NCBI RefSeq assembly: GCF_003201355.1
Contig: NZ_QICL01000022.1
Span: 17,331-81,330, forward strand
DNA: 64,000 nt
Source: Indolivaga alginatilytica
GTDB lineage: Bacteria; Bacteroidota; Bacteroidia; Bacteroidales; Dysgonomonadaceae
Direction of reading: 5' to 3'
A program made the translations under genes and the position numbers. The notes below the pieces were generated by a model, which was not told the origin of the DNA, did not search any database, and saw only the letters and a program-made list of their open reading frames with translations. Positions 54,042 to 63,916 of this stretch are shown piece by piece (position 1 is the stretch's first letter; every line of letters begins with the position of its first letter).

Positions 54042-55618
54042 TTTTTATCTAAGCTTTTGTTGTAAAATGCACCTCTGTTTTCTTTCTGCTCTATACTTTG
54101 TGTAATGATCAGATAGGCTACACTTACTAAGTTTCTTAATTCTGATAGTTGAGGTGACAGAAAAGAGAAATTGTATATTTCTTTTACTGCTCTGTATATC
54201 TCTTCTTCCTTTTGCTTTGCCAATTCAAGTCGGCTATTTGAGCGGACAATTCCTACAAGATCGCTCATCAATACTTGTAATTGTTTACGTAGGTAGTTTA
54301 AAAGAACCATTTCTTCATTGACTTTCAATCCCTTTTCATCCCATTCGGGAACTTTGTTCAGGTTGATGTAATTGAACTTATCTTCATTTAAGCGTTCTAC
54401 TGTTTTTATAGCTGCCCTGTGTCCGAATACTAAAGCCTCTAGTAAGGAATTAGAAGCTAATCGGTTAGCTCCGTGTAGTCCAGTGTTGGAACATTCGCCA
54501 ACAGCAAACATATTCTTAATGGTGCTTTGTCCGAATGTATCTACGTCAATACCTCCGCACAAGTAATGACTGGCAGGAACAACAGGTATCAAGTCTTTAA
54601 ACATATCATACCCTTCATCCATACATTGTTGATATATGTTGGGGAAGTGTTTTAAGAATTCCTCTCTATTAAGCGATCTGCAATCGAGACATACAAAGTC
54701 GTCTCCTCGTAATTTCATTTCGCTGTCTATGGCTCTAGCCACAATATCACGCGATGCAAGTTCTTCTCTTTCGTCGTATTTATGCATGAATGGTTCCCCC
54801 GAAGCAGTACGCAATTTTGCACCGAAGCCTCTTACCGCTTCCGATATTAAAGATAATTGTCCGGGTCGATTGCTGTAAAATGCAGTAGGATGAAACTGTA
54901 TAAATTGCATATTGCTGATCTTAGCCTTTGCACGGTGAGCAAGACCTATACCGTCTCCTGTTGCTATAATAGGATTAGTCGTATTTTTGTATACATGTCC
55001 GCATCCACCTGTCGCCATTAATGTTATCTTTGCCGACATTTTTTTTACCTGCTGTGTCTTGAGATCAAGAACATAGGCTCCATAACAGTTGAGGCTGTAT
55101 TTGTCGAATGGCTCATTCGGAATATGATGTTCGGTAATGAGGTCAATTACATAGTGATGATTCAGAAGTTGGGTATTCTCCAGTTTATTGATAGCATCTA
55201 ATAATGCTCTTTCAATCTCGGCTCCGGTTATATCTTTATGATGTATAACTCTGTTTTCTGTATGACCACCCTCTCTGCCTAAATCGTAAGTGTTGCTGCT
55301 ATTCTTGTCGAAGTTAACGCCCCAATCAATAATTTCTTTGATCCGTTGAGGCCCTTCCTTTATTACAATTTCTACAACTTCCCGATTGCATAATCCGCCA
55401 CCTGCTCTAAGTGTGTCTTCGATGTGCTTTTCGAAGCTGTCTGTCTCGAAGTTAGTTACTACTGCAACCCCGCCCTGTGCATATTTGGTGTTGGACTCTT
55501 CGTCGTCCGATTTAGTTATTATTGTAATAGTGGCGTCAGGTCTTTCTTGTGCTACTTTCAGAGCATAAGACAATCCCGATATGCCCGATCCGATAACTAA
55601 GATATCTGTGTAAATCAT
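54038..55618 (-). CDS. nadB: L-aspartate oxidase
   Basis: A 526-residue FAD enzyme oxidising L-aspartate to iminoaspartate. The FAD site opens ILVIGSGISGLSYALKVAQ. Further motifs are NTKYAQGGVAVV, GREGGHTENRVIHHKD, FIQFHPTAFY, YLCGGIDVDTFGQS and GLHGANRLASNSLLEALVFG. The C-terminal helical domain is present. It follows nadA by 68 nt that consist mostly of an R1 repeat, and overlaps nadC by 4 nt. Confidence 0.96.
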   Translation of the reverse strand: MIYTDILVIGSGISGLSYALKVAQERPDATITIITKSDDEESNTKYAQGGVAVVTNFETDSFEKHIEDTLRAGGGLCNREVVEIVIKEGPQRIKEIIDWGVNFDKNSSNTYDLGREGGHTENRVIHHKDITGAEIERALLDAINKLENTQLLNHHYVIDLITEHHIPNEPFDKYSLNCYGAYVLDLKTQQVKKMSAKITLMATGGCGHVYKNTTNPIIATGDGIGLAHRAKAKISNMQFIQFHPTAFYSNRPGQLSLISEAVRGFGAKLRTASGEPFMHKYDEREELASRDIVARAIDSEMKLRGDDFVCLDCRSLNREEFLKHFPNIYQQCMDEGYDMFKDLIPVVPASHYLCGGIDVDTFGQSTIKNMFAVGECSNTGLHGANRLASNSLLEALVFGHRAAIKTVERLNEDKFNYINLNKVPEWDEKGLKVNEEMVLLNYLRKQLQVLMSDLVGIVRSNSRLELAKQKEEEIYRAVKEIYNFSFLSPQLSELRNLVSVAYLIITQSIEQKENRGAFYNKSLDKK

Positions 55619-55624
55619 CTTTTT

Positions 55625-55690
55625 AAATGTTATAACTACCTTCGGTTATTATAATTGTAAAGCAATAAAAGAGGTCTATGGCCTCTTTAC
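55625..55690 (+). repeat. R1 repeat between nadA and nadB
   Basis: AAATGTTATAACTACCTTCG, then GTTATTATAATTGTAAAGCA and AATAAAAGAGGTCTATGGCC. It fills the nadA-nadB gap and may change the ratio of the two products by processing or partial termination. Confidence 0.65.
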
Positions 55691-56694
55691 TTAATGGCTT
55701 TTGACATTTCAAGCATTCTGTTGATTGGTTGAAGGGCTTTTATACGTAAATCTTCATCCAATGTTATTTCGGGTAACTCATACTTCATACATAAGTATAG
55801 TTTTTGCATGGTATTGAGTTTCATAAATGCACACTCTCCACAATTGCAGCTCTTATCATTTACTAATGCAGGAATCAGTTTTTTATTAGGAGCTTTCTTT
55901 TGCATCTCGTGTAGAATACCTTCTTCGGTAGCAACAATATATTCAGTGGAGCTATCTTCCACTACATAATTGAGCAGATTAGAGGTCGATCCCACATAGA
56001 TGGCTACTTTCAGAAGAGGTGCTTTTGCTTCGGGGTGAGCTATTAGTTTAGCTTTTGGATTGTCAAGCATTTGCTGAGCAATTCTTTCTAACGAAAAAGC
56101 TTCGTGTACATAACAAGCACCATTCCATAGAATCATTTTCCGACCTGTTACTTGGTTAAGATAGGCTCCGAGGTTCTTGTCAGGTGCAAATATTATTTCC
56201 TGATCTATAGGCAGTGCATTTATAATATGCTCAGCATTAGATGAGGTCACTATAATATCACTTTCTGCTTTTACTGTCGAATCGCAGTTTATGTAACTTA
56301 TTACTATTGCATTGGGGTACTGTTTTCTCATTTCTCTAAGACCTTCTCCAGAGCAAGAGTCGGCTAAAGAACATCCTGCTAAAGTATCAGGTAGAACTAC
56401 TTTTTTTGTAGGGTTTACAATTTTTGCAGTTTCAGCCATAAAGTGAACACCACAAAATACAATCATATCAGCATCTGTTTTCTCGGCAGCTCTTGCTAAT
56501 TGCAGACTGTCGCCCAAATAGTCGGCTATATCTTGAATATCGCCTGTTTGGTAATAATGGGCTAGTATAATTGCATTTTTTTCTTTACGCAGTTTATTTA
56601 TTTCTGCTATCAAATCTATTCCTTTCGGAATTTCCATATCCAAGTATCCCTTTTGAGATAATGTTTTTATGGCGTTTTCTAGTTGTTGAGGCAT
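55687..56694 (-). CDS. nadA: Quinolinate synthase
   Basis: A 335-residue [4Fe-4S] enzyme condensing iminoaspartate with dihydroxyacetone phosphate. The three-fold internal repeats are visible: AIILAHYYQTGDIQDIADYL, MIVFCGVHFMAETAKI and CSLADSC. Cluster Cys candidates lie in VFCGVHF, LWNGACYVH and SCNCGECAFMKLNT. It is the first gene of the nad operon, with an R1 copy ahead of it. Confidence 0.96.
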   Translation of the reverse strand: MPQQLENAIKTLSQKGYLDMEIPKGIDLIAEINKLRKEKNAIILAHYYQTGDIQDIADYLGDSLQLARAAEKTDADMIVFCGVHFMAETAKIVNPTKKVVLPDTLAGCSLADSCSGEGLREMRKQYPNAIVISYINCDSTVKAESDIIVTSSNAEHIINALPIDQEIIFAPDKNLGAYLNQVTGRKMILWNGACYVHEAFSLERIAQQMLDNPKAKLIAHPEAKAPLLKVAIYVGSTSNLLNYVVEDSSTEYIVATEEGILHEMQKKAPNKKLIPALVNDKSCNCGECAFMKLNTMQKLYLCMKYELPEITLDEDLRIKALQPINRMLEMSKAIK

Positions 56695-56754
56695 AATAAG
56701 TACAGTAAAATGTTTATTTCAACGTCATTCTATTGATCAAATACCAAGTAATAA

Positions 56755-56836
56755 TAAGTATTTGATTGTATCCCAGGTTATAACTTTTTATGGTTTTTTT
56801 ATCTGCCAAATCAATAAAAAGGTCTGAGGTCTTAAA
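56755..56836 (+). repeat. R1 repeat upstream of nadA
   Basis: ATTGTATCCCAGGTTATAAC, then TATGGTTTTTTTATCTGCCA and AATCAATAAAAAGGTCTGAG. The dyad ends GGTCTGAGGTCTTAA. Confidence 0.55.
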
Positions 56837-57100
56837 CTTTTCAAGGCATAAAGATAAGCCTTTCTACAATTCTATTTCATACAAGAAGAGGAATAAGTTA
56901 GATCGAATGTTCCGAAAATGTTCTAAAATGTAAGATTTCGCAACTAAAAGTATTTAGATCGACACATTGTTATCTTGTTTTGGGTTTTCTTGTAAATTCT
57001 GTCATAAAAAAGTAATGATTTTGTTACCTAACCTTATCTCTTTTGATGCTGCTCTGTAACAATAAAGCGAGTGATTTGTGTAGAGAAAATTAGAATTTAT
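56837..57100. other. Divergent spacer between nadA and the receptor gene
   Basis: No gene seen. The minus strand has TATCTTTA near 56849-56856, a weak candidate -7 box for nadA. I cannot place a clear promoter for the receptor gene. Confidence 0.35.
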
Positions 57101-59959
57101 ATGCACAATCAAGATTATCTTATTTCAGAAGAAAAAAATTACGTATTAAAATTGACCTTAACAGTTTTTGCTCTACTGGTTGCAAGTGTATTGTTTTCGC
57201 AAACCTCCATTAAGGGAATTGTGACAGATGCCAAAACCGGTGAAACTTTACCTGGAGTGGCTGTTTCCATAAAGAACACAACTCAAGGAGTGATGAGCGA
57301 TGCAGATGGTAATTATGAACTAAATGTAGGAGCAGGTAAGCATACTGTTGTAGCATCGTATCTCTCATACAGTGCTTTGGAAGTAACAGATGTAGAGGTA
57401 AAGAGAGGAGAAATAACTAACCTTAATATTCCTATGCAGGAATCACTTAATGCGTTGAATGAGGTTGTTGTGGTAGCCATGGCAAGAATCAATTCGGAGG
57501 TGTCGTTACTCAACTCAATGAAAAATGCGAATGGAATTGTAAGTGGAGTGTCATCGCAACAAATATCTAGAAATCAGGATAGGGATGCTTCAGAAGTTAT
57601 ACGAAGAATTCCTGGAATCTCCATTATGGATAACAAATTTATTGTAGCCCGAGGATTATCTCAGCGATACAATAATGTATGGATTAATAATAGTGCTACA
57701 CCCAGTTCGGAAGCCGATAGCAGGTCTTTTTCCTTCGACTTGATTCCTAGTTCTCAGATTGAAAATATTATGATCGTTAAATCGCCACAACCCGAATTGC
57801 CAGCCGATTTCTCAGGAGGTTTTGTTAAGGTAGCAACTAAAGGGATTCCGAGTGAAAATTCGATGGAGATTAGTTACGGAACAGGCTTTAATGCTCAAAC
57901 TCAATTTGAAGATTTTAAATACAATCCCGGAAGTTCGACGGATTTCCTTGGATTCGACAACGGACACAGAAGCCTTAGAAGTATTGTTCCGTTCAGGCTT
58001 GATGGCGATAATACCGAGATGGTGGATGCTGTAACTAAGAACGGATTCAATAATAATTGGGCTATAAAAACAAAGAGTCCTTTGCCCGATCAGAGATTTT
58101 CTTTTGCTATGAGCAGACGCATTAATACGGAGGGAGGGCAACAATGGGGATTGACTAGTGCCATTAATTATAGTTACACAAGCCGTACACTGATGAATAT
58201 GAGGAATGCTCAGTATGAGGTGTATAATGATATATCGGATAAAACAGAATTGGATAACGATTATAGTGATAATCAGTATAACACAAATGCCCGATTGGGA
58301 GCGATGGTTAACTTGTCTTTCATTTCGAATAAGAATAATCATTATGAATTTCAGAATATCTTTAATCAGTTAGGTCAAGATCGTTACACATTCCGTGAAG
58401 GAACGGATTACACAAGTGGTCGTTCAAAAAGACAAGAGAGGCAAGAATATTTATATTCAAGCAGAACTACCTATTCGGGGCAGTTTACAGGAAAACATAC
58501 TCTATCTTTTACAGACAAATTGGATTGGACTTTGGGCTTTTCTTATGCCAATAAGAATCAGCCGGATCGAAGAATGATTAACCGTACCGAAAATGCTTCT
58601 ACTGCGGAAGATCCATTTAATGGACAGATGTATGTCTCTCAGGCTGATATTGAACGAAATTTTATAGACCTAAGTGAATATACATATAATGCAGCTGCAA
58701 ATTATTCGCACGATCTGAAGATCAACTCATCCATTACTTCAACCTTAAAAGGAGGCTTTTATGGAGAGTATAAAGTGAAGGATTATAATACACGAGACTT
58801 TGATTTTCTGTATAATGAAAATTATTTCCCTTATAGTTTCCGTTTCGGAGATGTAGTGAAGGATATCCTTATTCCTGAAAATTTTGGAGCAAACAGACTG
58901 TATATAAACGAATCTACTAATAATGTCGATAGTTACGATGGGAACAATAAACTTTTGGCAGCTTATCTGGCAATCAACATACCCTATAAGAAGTTTAATA
59001 TTTATGCAGGTGCACGTTTCGAACACGACATTATGACCTTAACCAACTTTATATCGCCGGTAGGTTTTGAAACCAAAGATTCGGAATATAAGACAACCGA
59101 TGTTTTTCCATCATTAAATGTGAGCTATAATCTCGATAAATCAAATATTCTTCGATTTGCTTATGGGATGTCGATCAATCGACCTGAATTTAGAGAGGTT
59201 TCTCCCGCATCATTTTATGACTTCGACCTCTTCAACAGAATACAAGGTAACCCCGATCTGAAAGCAGCTTATATTCAGAATTTAGATTTACGATACGAGT
59301 TTTATCCGTCCTCCGGTGAGCTGGTATCTGTGGCACTATTCTATAAACATTTCGAGAATCCGATTGAATGGACTTTCATTAATACAGGGGGAGGAAGCCG
59401 AATATTTACGTTCGAGAACGCTTTATCGGGGCAGAATCTAGGAGTTGAGATTGACCTGAAAAAACGACTTGATTTTATGGGACTGAAAGATTTCTCTGCT
59501 GTTATTAATGGATCATTGATACAGAGTAAAGTCAAATTTGAAGAAAACAGTACAGAAGACGAGCGTCCGCTGCAAGGACAATCACCCTTCCTTGTGAATG
59601 CAGGTTTCTTTTACCAAAGCGAGCCATTACAACTGACTGCCGGTCTTATGTATAATATAATAGGAAAGCGCATTGTAGGTATTGGACTGAAAAGTAAGAG
59701 TGAGAACAGTACGGTTAATGATGATATACCCGATATGTACGAAATGCCACGAAATGTACTTGACTTTACTGTAACAAAGCGAATCGGAAAACAATTGGAG
59801 ATTGCAGCAGCTGTTAAAGATATATTTTCTCAGGATGTGCTTTATAAACAGTTTCCAAAGTTTATAGATGATGCCGGGGTATTGCATGAGAGACAACAAA
59901 CAACCAGAAGATTCAATCCGGGGCAGAATATAAGCCTTTCTGCCAAATTCAACTTTTAA
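57101..59959 (+). CDS. TonB-dependent outer membrane receptor
   Basis: A 952-residue receptor. ATG 57101 is used; the frame extends to a GTG at 57071. After a hydrophobic signal (LKLTLTVFALLVASVLFSQT) comes a carboxypeptidase-like domain (IKGIVTDAKTGETLPGVAVS), then the plug (DASEVIRRIPGISIM, FIVARGLSQRYNNVWIN), then a 22-strand barrel ending LSAKFNF. A long signal region suggests a start further downstream. It is not a SusC (no SusD next to it). The adjacent beta-helix lipoprotein gene is probably its surface partner. The imported substrate is unknown; phosphate-related uptake is a possibility I recall for such pairs. Confidence 0.88.
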   Translation: MHNQDYLISEEKNYVLKLTLTVFALLVASVLFSQTSIKGIVTDAKTGETLPGVAVSIKNTTQGVMSDADGNYELNVGAGKHTVVASYLSYSALEVTDVEVKRGEITNLNIPMQESLNALNEVVVVAMARINSEVSLLNSMKNANGIVSGVSSQQISRNQDRDASEVIRRIPGISIMDNKFIVARGLSQRYNNVWINNSATPSSEADSRSFSFDLIPSSQIENIMIVKSPQPELPADFSGGFVKVATKGIPSENSMEISYGTGFNAQTQFEDFKYNPGSSTDFLGFDNGHRSLRSIVPFRLDGDNTEMVDAVTKNGFNNNWAIKTKSPLPDQRFSFAMSRRINTEGGQQWGLTSAINYSYTSRTLMNMRNAQYEVYNDISDKTELDNDYSDNQYNTNARLGAMVNLSFISNKNNHYEFQNIFNQLGQDRYTFREGTDYTSGRSKRQERQEYLYSSRTTYSGQFTGKHTLSFTDKLDWTLGFSYANKNQPDRRMINRTENASTAEDPFNGQMYVSQADIERNFIDLSEYTYNAAANYSHDLKINSSITSTLKGGFYGEYKVKDYNTRDFDFLYNENYFPYSFRFGDVVKDILIPENFGANRLYINESTNNVDSYDGNNKLLAAYLAINIPYKKFNIYAGARFEHDIMTLTNFISPVGFETKDSEYKTTDVFPSLNVSYNLDKSNILRFAYGMSINRPEFREVSPASFYDFDLFNRIQGNPDLKAAYIQNLDLRYEFYPSSGELVSVALFYKHFENPIEWTFINTGGGSRIFTFENALSGQNLGVEIDLKKRLDFMGLKDFSAVINGSLIQSKVKFEENSTEDERPLQGQSPFLVNAGFFYQSEPLQLTAGLMYNIIGKRIVGIGLKSKSENSTVNDDIPDMYEMPRNVLDFTVTKRIGKQLEIAAAVKDIFSQDVLYKQFPKFIDDAGVLHERQQTTRRFNPGQNISLSAKFNF

Positions 59960-60031
59960 AGTCCAAGACGTTATGTTTTCAGAATACAAAAACAAATAAT
60001 GTTAGTAACTTAATTTTTAAATATTTACACA

Positions 60032-61510
60032 ATGAAACTTTTCAAATTATCTAATTTAGCATTGATAGCAAGTAGCATCATGCTCTTTACGAATTGTAGT
60101 AGTGACGACAGTTCACCTACGAATCCCGAGCCAACTCCTGTTGTTGGTGTGATTGGAGATGGAAGTACAACCGGCTATGAGATAAAAAAAGATACGGTGT
60201 TCGAAAAAGGAACATATACGCTAAAAGGTTGGGTATATGTAGTTAAGGGTGCTTCGGTAACATTTAAGCCGGGAACCATTATTAAAGGAGATAAGACAAC
60301 TACCGGTAGTTTGATTATAGAACCGGGTGCTAAAATTTATGCACAAGGTACAGCTAGTGAACCCATTGTATTTACTTCTGCACAAGCAAAAGGAAGTCGT
60401 AAACCGGGAGACTGGGGCGGACTTATTATCTGTGGAAATGCGAAGACCAATAACGGTGGTATGCTTCAGATAGAAGGTGGCCCAAGAACAAAATACGGTG
60501 GCGAAAATGATGCTGATAATTCAGGAGTGTTGAGCTATGTGCGTGTTGAGTTTGCCGGATATCCTTTCGAAGAAAACAAAGAGATAAACGGTATTACTTT
60601 CGGAGCGGTAGGTAGCGGAACTAAAGTGGATCACTTACAGGTTTCTTATTCAAATGACGATTCTTACGAATGGTTCGGTGGATCTGTTAATGCTAAATAT
60701 CTGGTAGCATATCATGGTTGGGATGATGATTTTGATACAGACAATGGTTTCTCCGGAAAATTGCAATATCTTTTGGCTGTTCGTCACCCAAAGATTGCAG
60801 ATACTTCTCTTTCGAATGGTTTTGAATCAGATAATAATAAAGCCGGAACAAATGGTATTCCTAAAACATCTGCCGTATTCAGTAACGTAACTTTGGTTGG
60901 TCCGATAGGTCAGGCAGCAGATTTTGTGAATACTTTAGAGTATATCAATGCAGGAAATTATAGACCTAATAATAACTCAAAGACAGGATTGTTCCAAGCT
61001 GCTATGCAAATCAGACGTTATTCTCAGTTGAGCTGTTTCAACTCTGTAGCTATGGGCTTTCCTGTAGGACTTCTACTGGATAATCAAAATGGAGATAGTC
61101 AGAGTTTAGCAACTAATGGTACATTGAAAATCAATAATGTATTCTTTGCACAGATAAGAGTTGTGGGATCGGATGTAAACAACAGCTTGGCAGATAAATA
61201 TTCGACAAACGGAGTTGATATGACAGAGGCACAGTCTTTCTCTCATACTTATTTTGTGGCTCAAACGGGTAATAAAGTATTGGCTAATATCTCGGACTTG
61301 AAATTAAAACAACCTAATAGCCTGTCAGCTAGTCCAAATTGGGGACCTACAACAGGTAGTCCTTTACTGGGCGCTGCTTCATTTACAGATGCCTTATTAC
61401 AATCGGGCTTTGATAAAGTTGATTATGTAGGCGCATTCAAGAGTGATTCTGATGCTGATAACTGGACTAAAGGATGGACAAACTTTGATCCTCAAAATAC
61501 AGATTATTAA
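60032..61510 (+). CDS. Surface lipoprotein, partner of the TonB receptor
   Basis: A 492-residue lipoprotein (MKLFKLSNLALIASSIMLFT, then NCSSDDSS; Cys near 22 followed by Asp/Ser, a surface-export-like signal). A beta-helix-like body contains GTYTLKGWVYVVKGASVTFK, GAKIYAQGTASEPIVFTSAQ and SYSNDDSYEWFGGSVNAKYL, with the phrase WDDDFDTDNGF typical of a family always found beside TonB receptors in Flavobacteria and relatives. It follows the receptor by 72 nt. It probably binds the ligand at the cell surface. Confidence 0.78.
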   Translation: MKLFKLSNLALIASSIMLFTNCSSDDSSPTNPEPTPVVGVIGDGSTTGYEIKKDTVFEKGTYTLKGWVYVVKGASVTFKPGTIIKGDKTTTGSLIIEPGAKIYAQGTASEPIVFTSAQAKGSRKPGDWGGLIICGNAKTNNGGMLQIEGGPRTKYGGENDADNSGVLSYVRVEFAGYPFEENKEINGITFGAVGSGTKVDHLQVSYSNDDSYEWFGGSVNAKYLVAYHGWDDDFDTDNGFSGKLQYLLAVRHPKIADTSLSNGFESDNNKAGTNGIPKTSAVFSNVTLVGPIGQAADFVNTLEYINAGNYRPNNNSKTGLFQAAMQIRRYSQLSCFNSVAMGFPVGLLLDNQNGDSQSLATNGTLKINNVFFAQIRVVGSDVNNSLADKYSTNGVDMTEAQSFSHTYFVAQTGNKVLANISDLKLKQPNSLSASPNWGPTTGSPLLGAASFTDALLQSGFDKVDYVGAFKSDSDADNWTKGWTNFDPQNTDY

Positions 61511-61593
61511 TCAGAAATATATATATAGTAGAGATTGTTTAGAATAGGGATTAAGTTGCATATAGATTCTAAAAATAATACTCTACTTAGTAT

Positions 61594-61626
61594 GCAAGCG
61601 GCTAGTGATTAGTCGCTTGCTTTATT
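61594..61626. terminator. Terminator between convergent genes
   Basis: GCAAGCGGCTA pairs with TAGTCGCTTGC (11 bp, one G-T pair) around GTGAT, followed by TTTATTT. Confidence 0.82.
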
Positions 61627-62710
61627 TAGGGTTGCGTAATTCACTTAACACGAGCTGCTTTAATGCAGCTCTGTTTATTTTACCAGTTTCGGTCAAGGGG
61701 ATTTTAGAAACTTTGATTATTTTTTTAGGGATAAAATAGACAGGCAATAAATTCGAAATTATATTCTTATCAATTTCTTTCTCTGTAGCTAACACCACAA
61801 TCTCTCCAAATTTGGGATCGGGTAGCGATGTGATAGCAAAGCCGTTCTTTAACGCAGGTCTTAATAATGCTTCTATTTCTTCTATCTGTATTTTTACACC
61901 ACCACTATTTATGATATTATCTTTCCGTCCGATAATACGAAAGCTTTTGTCTTCGTATATTTCCACTATATCATTTGTGTAGAGTCGTTCATTGGAAACC
62001 AATGGAGCATCTATAATCAATGCATTATCTTCCGATAGAGATAAAGTAACGGAATCAAAAGGATAATAATGATCTGAAGCCTCCTTACCATTCAATCGTC
62101 GTAAAGCAATATGAGAAAGAGTTTCTGTCATTCCATAAGTAGAATATACTTTGTGAGGAAAGTCTTTTACCGCTTCTTCTATTTGCGGATCAATTGAACC
62201 TCCCCCGATAATCAGGTTTTTAATATTGCTTAATCGTTTTTTTTCTGTATCTGATTGCAAACTATTAAATACTTGTAGGGGAATCATTGCAGCAAAAGAG
62301 AACTCTTTATGTATGTTTTTTAAAGGATTACCCGATGGTAAAACAGGATATAGATCCAGCTCCGCAACTAAAGCACGAACAGCTACCATTTTGCCTGCAA
62401 TATAATCCAAAGACATACAAAGCAGAGCAGAATCTCCCTTTTTTAAACCAAGAAAAGAGCAAGTCAGCTGTGCGCTTTGCATCATCTTGCTTTTCTCAAC
62501 AAACATTTCTTTTGGAATACCCGTAGAACCTGAAGTCTGAACTTTTATTGTGGGAGAATCAGAAAACCAATCATTAAGAAATAAAAGCAAATCGTTGTGA
62601 AACTCTGAGTGAGAGACAGATTCAGGTAAATTTTCACCCAAGAATATATCGGAAGAATATGTTTTACCTTCAATCGTTATTGTTTGTTTTGTTCTATCTA
62701 ATTGGTACAT
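61622..62710 (-). CDS. menE: o-Succinylbenzoate--CoA ligase
   Basis: A 362-residue adenylate-forming enzyme of menaquinone synthesis. The P-loop is VQTSGSTGIPKEMFV, followed by YSTYGMTETLSHIAL, the hinge GRKDNIINSGGVKIQIEEIE and a C-terminal LTETGKINRAALKQL with catalytic Lys. ATG 62710 is preferred to the frame start at 62767, which runs into menC. It lies 2 nt after menC. It is a short form, normal for Bacteroidota. Confidence 0.88.
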   Translation of the reverse strand: MYQLDRTKQTITIEGKTYSSDIFLGENLPESVSHSEFHNDLLLFLNDWFSDSPTIKVQTSGSTGIPKEMFVEKSKMMQSAQLTCSFLGLKKGDSALLCMSLDYIAGKMVAVRALVAELDLYPVLPSGNPLKNIHKEFSFAAMIPLQVFNSLQSDTEKKRLSNIKNLIIGGGSIDPQIEEAVKDFPHKVYSTYGMTETLSHIALRRLNGKEASDHYYPFDSVTLSLSEDNALIIDAPLVSNERLYTNDIVEIYEDKSFRIIGRKDNIINSGGVKIQIEEIEALLRPALKNGFAITSLPDPKFGEIVVLATEKEIDKNIISNLLPVYFIPKKIIKVSKIPLTETGKINRAALKQLVLSELRNPK

Positions 62711-62712
62711 AA

Positions 62713-63768
62713 TTATATCAGATTGTCTAACGTTGGAAACTGACCGTTCGGATTGCTCCATAAACAATCGCCTTTAATGATTAACGGCATCTCTATGTTG
62801 TTGGTATAAAGACCTCCTGTTCCTAATCCTTGAGGTAAAGGATTATCGAAAGTGGCACACCATTGGGCAATAGCATTTAATCCTATATTAGATTCAAGTG
62901 CTGAGGTTATCCACCAATCTATTTTTAATTCTTCGGCTAGCTTTATCCATTCTTCAGAGCCACTGATACCACCATGTAAAGTTGGTTTCAGAATAATATA
63001 TTGTGGTCTGATAGTTTCTAATAATCTTCTTTTCTCTTCGGGTTGATGAATGCCGATAAGCTCTTCATCCAATGCAATAGGTAAAGGAGTTTCTTTAGTC
63101 AACCGAGCCATTTCGTCCCATTGTCCTGCACGGATAGGTTGTTCAATGGAATGTAAGTCCAGTTCCGAAAGCTGTTTCAGTTTATCTAATGCTTCATCTA
63201 GTGCAAAAGCTCCGTTTGCATCTACTCGTAAAGTAATCTGATCTGCTGAAAAATGCTTCCGTATGTGTTGAAGAAGTTTTATTTCGTCCTCAAAATTGAT
63301 AGCTCCTATTTTCAGTTTAATACAGTGAAAGCCTTGTTCCATTTTGGCTTCTATCTGTTCGTGCATATACTGAAAATCGCCCATCCAAATTAAGCCATTG
63401 ATCGGAATACCTTTTTGTCCATGGGTAAATGAGTTGTCCCATAGCTTAAAATTTCCACTCTCATAATGGCGCAGAGCTGTTTCTAACCCGAATAGAATAG
63501 AAGGATAAGGACGCAAAGCCTCCTTATCCAATGTTTTATTTTGTTCTAACTCCTTACAAAACTGTTCCAATGTTTGCTCATAATCCTCACTGTAATCACA
63601 ACTCAGATCAAACAAAGGAGCACATTCTCCTATTCCCCAATGTTGGGGAGCGGAGGGTGAATATATCACTACATACCAAATTTTATGGTCGTGATATACT
63701 CCCCGAGATGTACCTGCAGGTTTTTTGAAATGTAGGGTATAAGGGATTATTTTTGTCTTAAACTCCAT
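62713..63768 (-). CDS. menC: o-Succinylbenzoate synthase
   Basis: A protein of about 351 residues of the enolase superfamily that dehydrates SHCHC to o-succinylbenzoate. Active-site elements are CIKLKIG (the KxK pair), LRVDANGAF (metal Asp), SIEQPI (Glu), ALDEELI (Asp) and ILKPTLHGG (Lys). It directly precedes menE. Upstream lies an R2 repeat, so any menB/menD gene must be beyond the window edge. Confidence 0.88.
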   Translation of the reverse strand: MEFKTKIIPYTLHFKKPAGTSRGVYHDHKIWYVVIYSPSAPQHWGIGECAPLFDLSCDYSEDYEQTLEQFCKELEQNKTLDKEALRPYPSILFGLETALRHYESGNFKLWDNSFTHGQKGIPINGLIWMGDFQYMHEQIEAKMEQGFHCIKLKIGAINFEDEIKLLQHIRKHFSADQITLRVDANGAFALDEALDKLKQLSELDLHSIEQPIRAGQWDEMARLTKETPLPIALDEELIGIHQPEEKRRLLETIRPQYIILKPTLHGGISGSEEWIKLAEELKIDWWITSALESNIGLNAIAQWCATFDNPLPQGLGTGGLYTNNIEMPLIIKGDCLWSNPNGQFPTLDNLI

Positions 63769-63779
63769 AAGCAATATTC

Positions 63780-63916
63780 AGTAAAGTATTACACAAAGTA
63801 ATCGGTAAAGTAACTAAAGGTGACAAAAGATGTAACTTTTATGTAAATATTAATCCATTGGTTTACAGTTGATAGTATCTGAAAAGGTTACAAAAGTGAC
63901 AAAAGTGCTCAGTACA
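63780..63916. repeat. R2 repeat: GTnACAAAnG array
   Basis: Includes GTAACTAAAGGTGACAAAAG, TGTAACTTTTATG and GAAAAGGTTACAAAAGTGAC, then AAAAGTGC. It resembles 14928-15073 in motif and order and stands upstream of menC. Confidence 0.5.

Noticed and set aside
57812..58342. 176-codon minus-strand frame opposite the TonB receptor
   Set aside because: Shadow of a well-supported receptor gene; no domain features.
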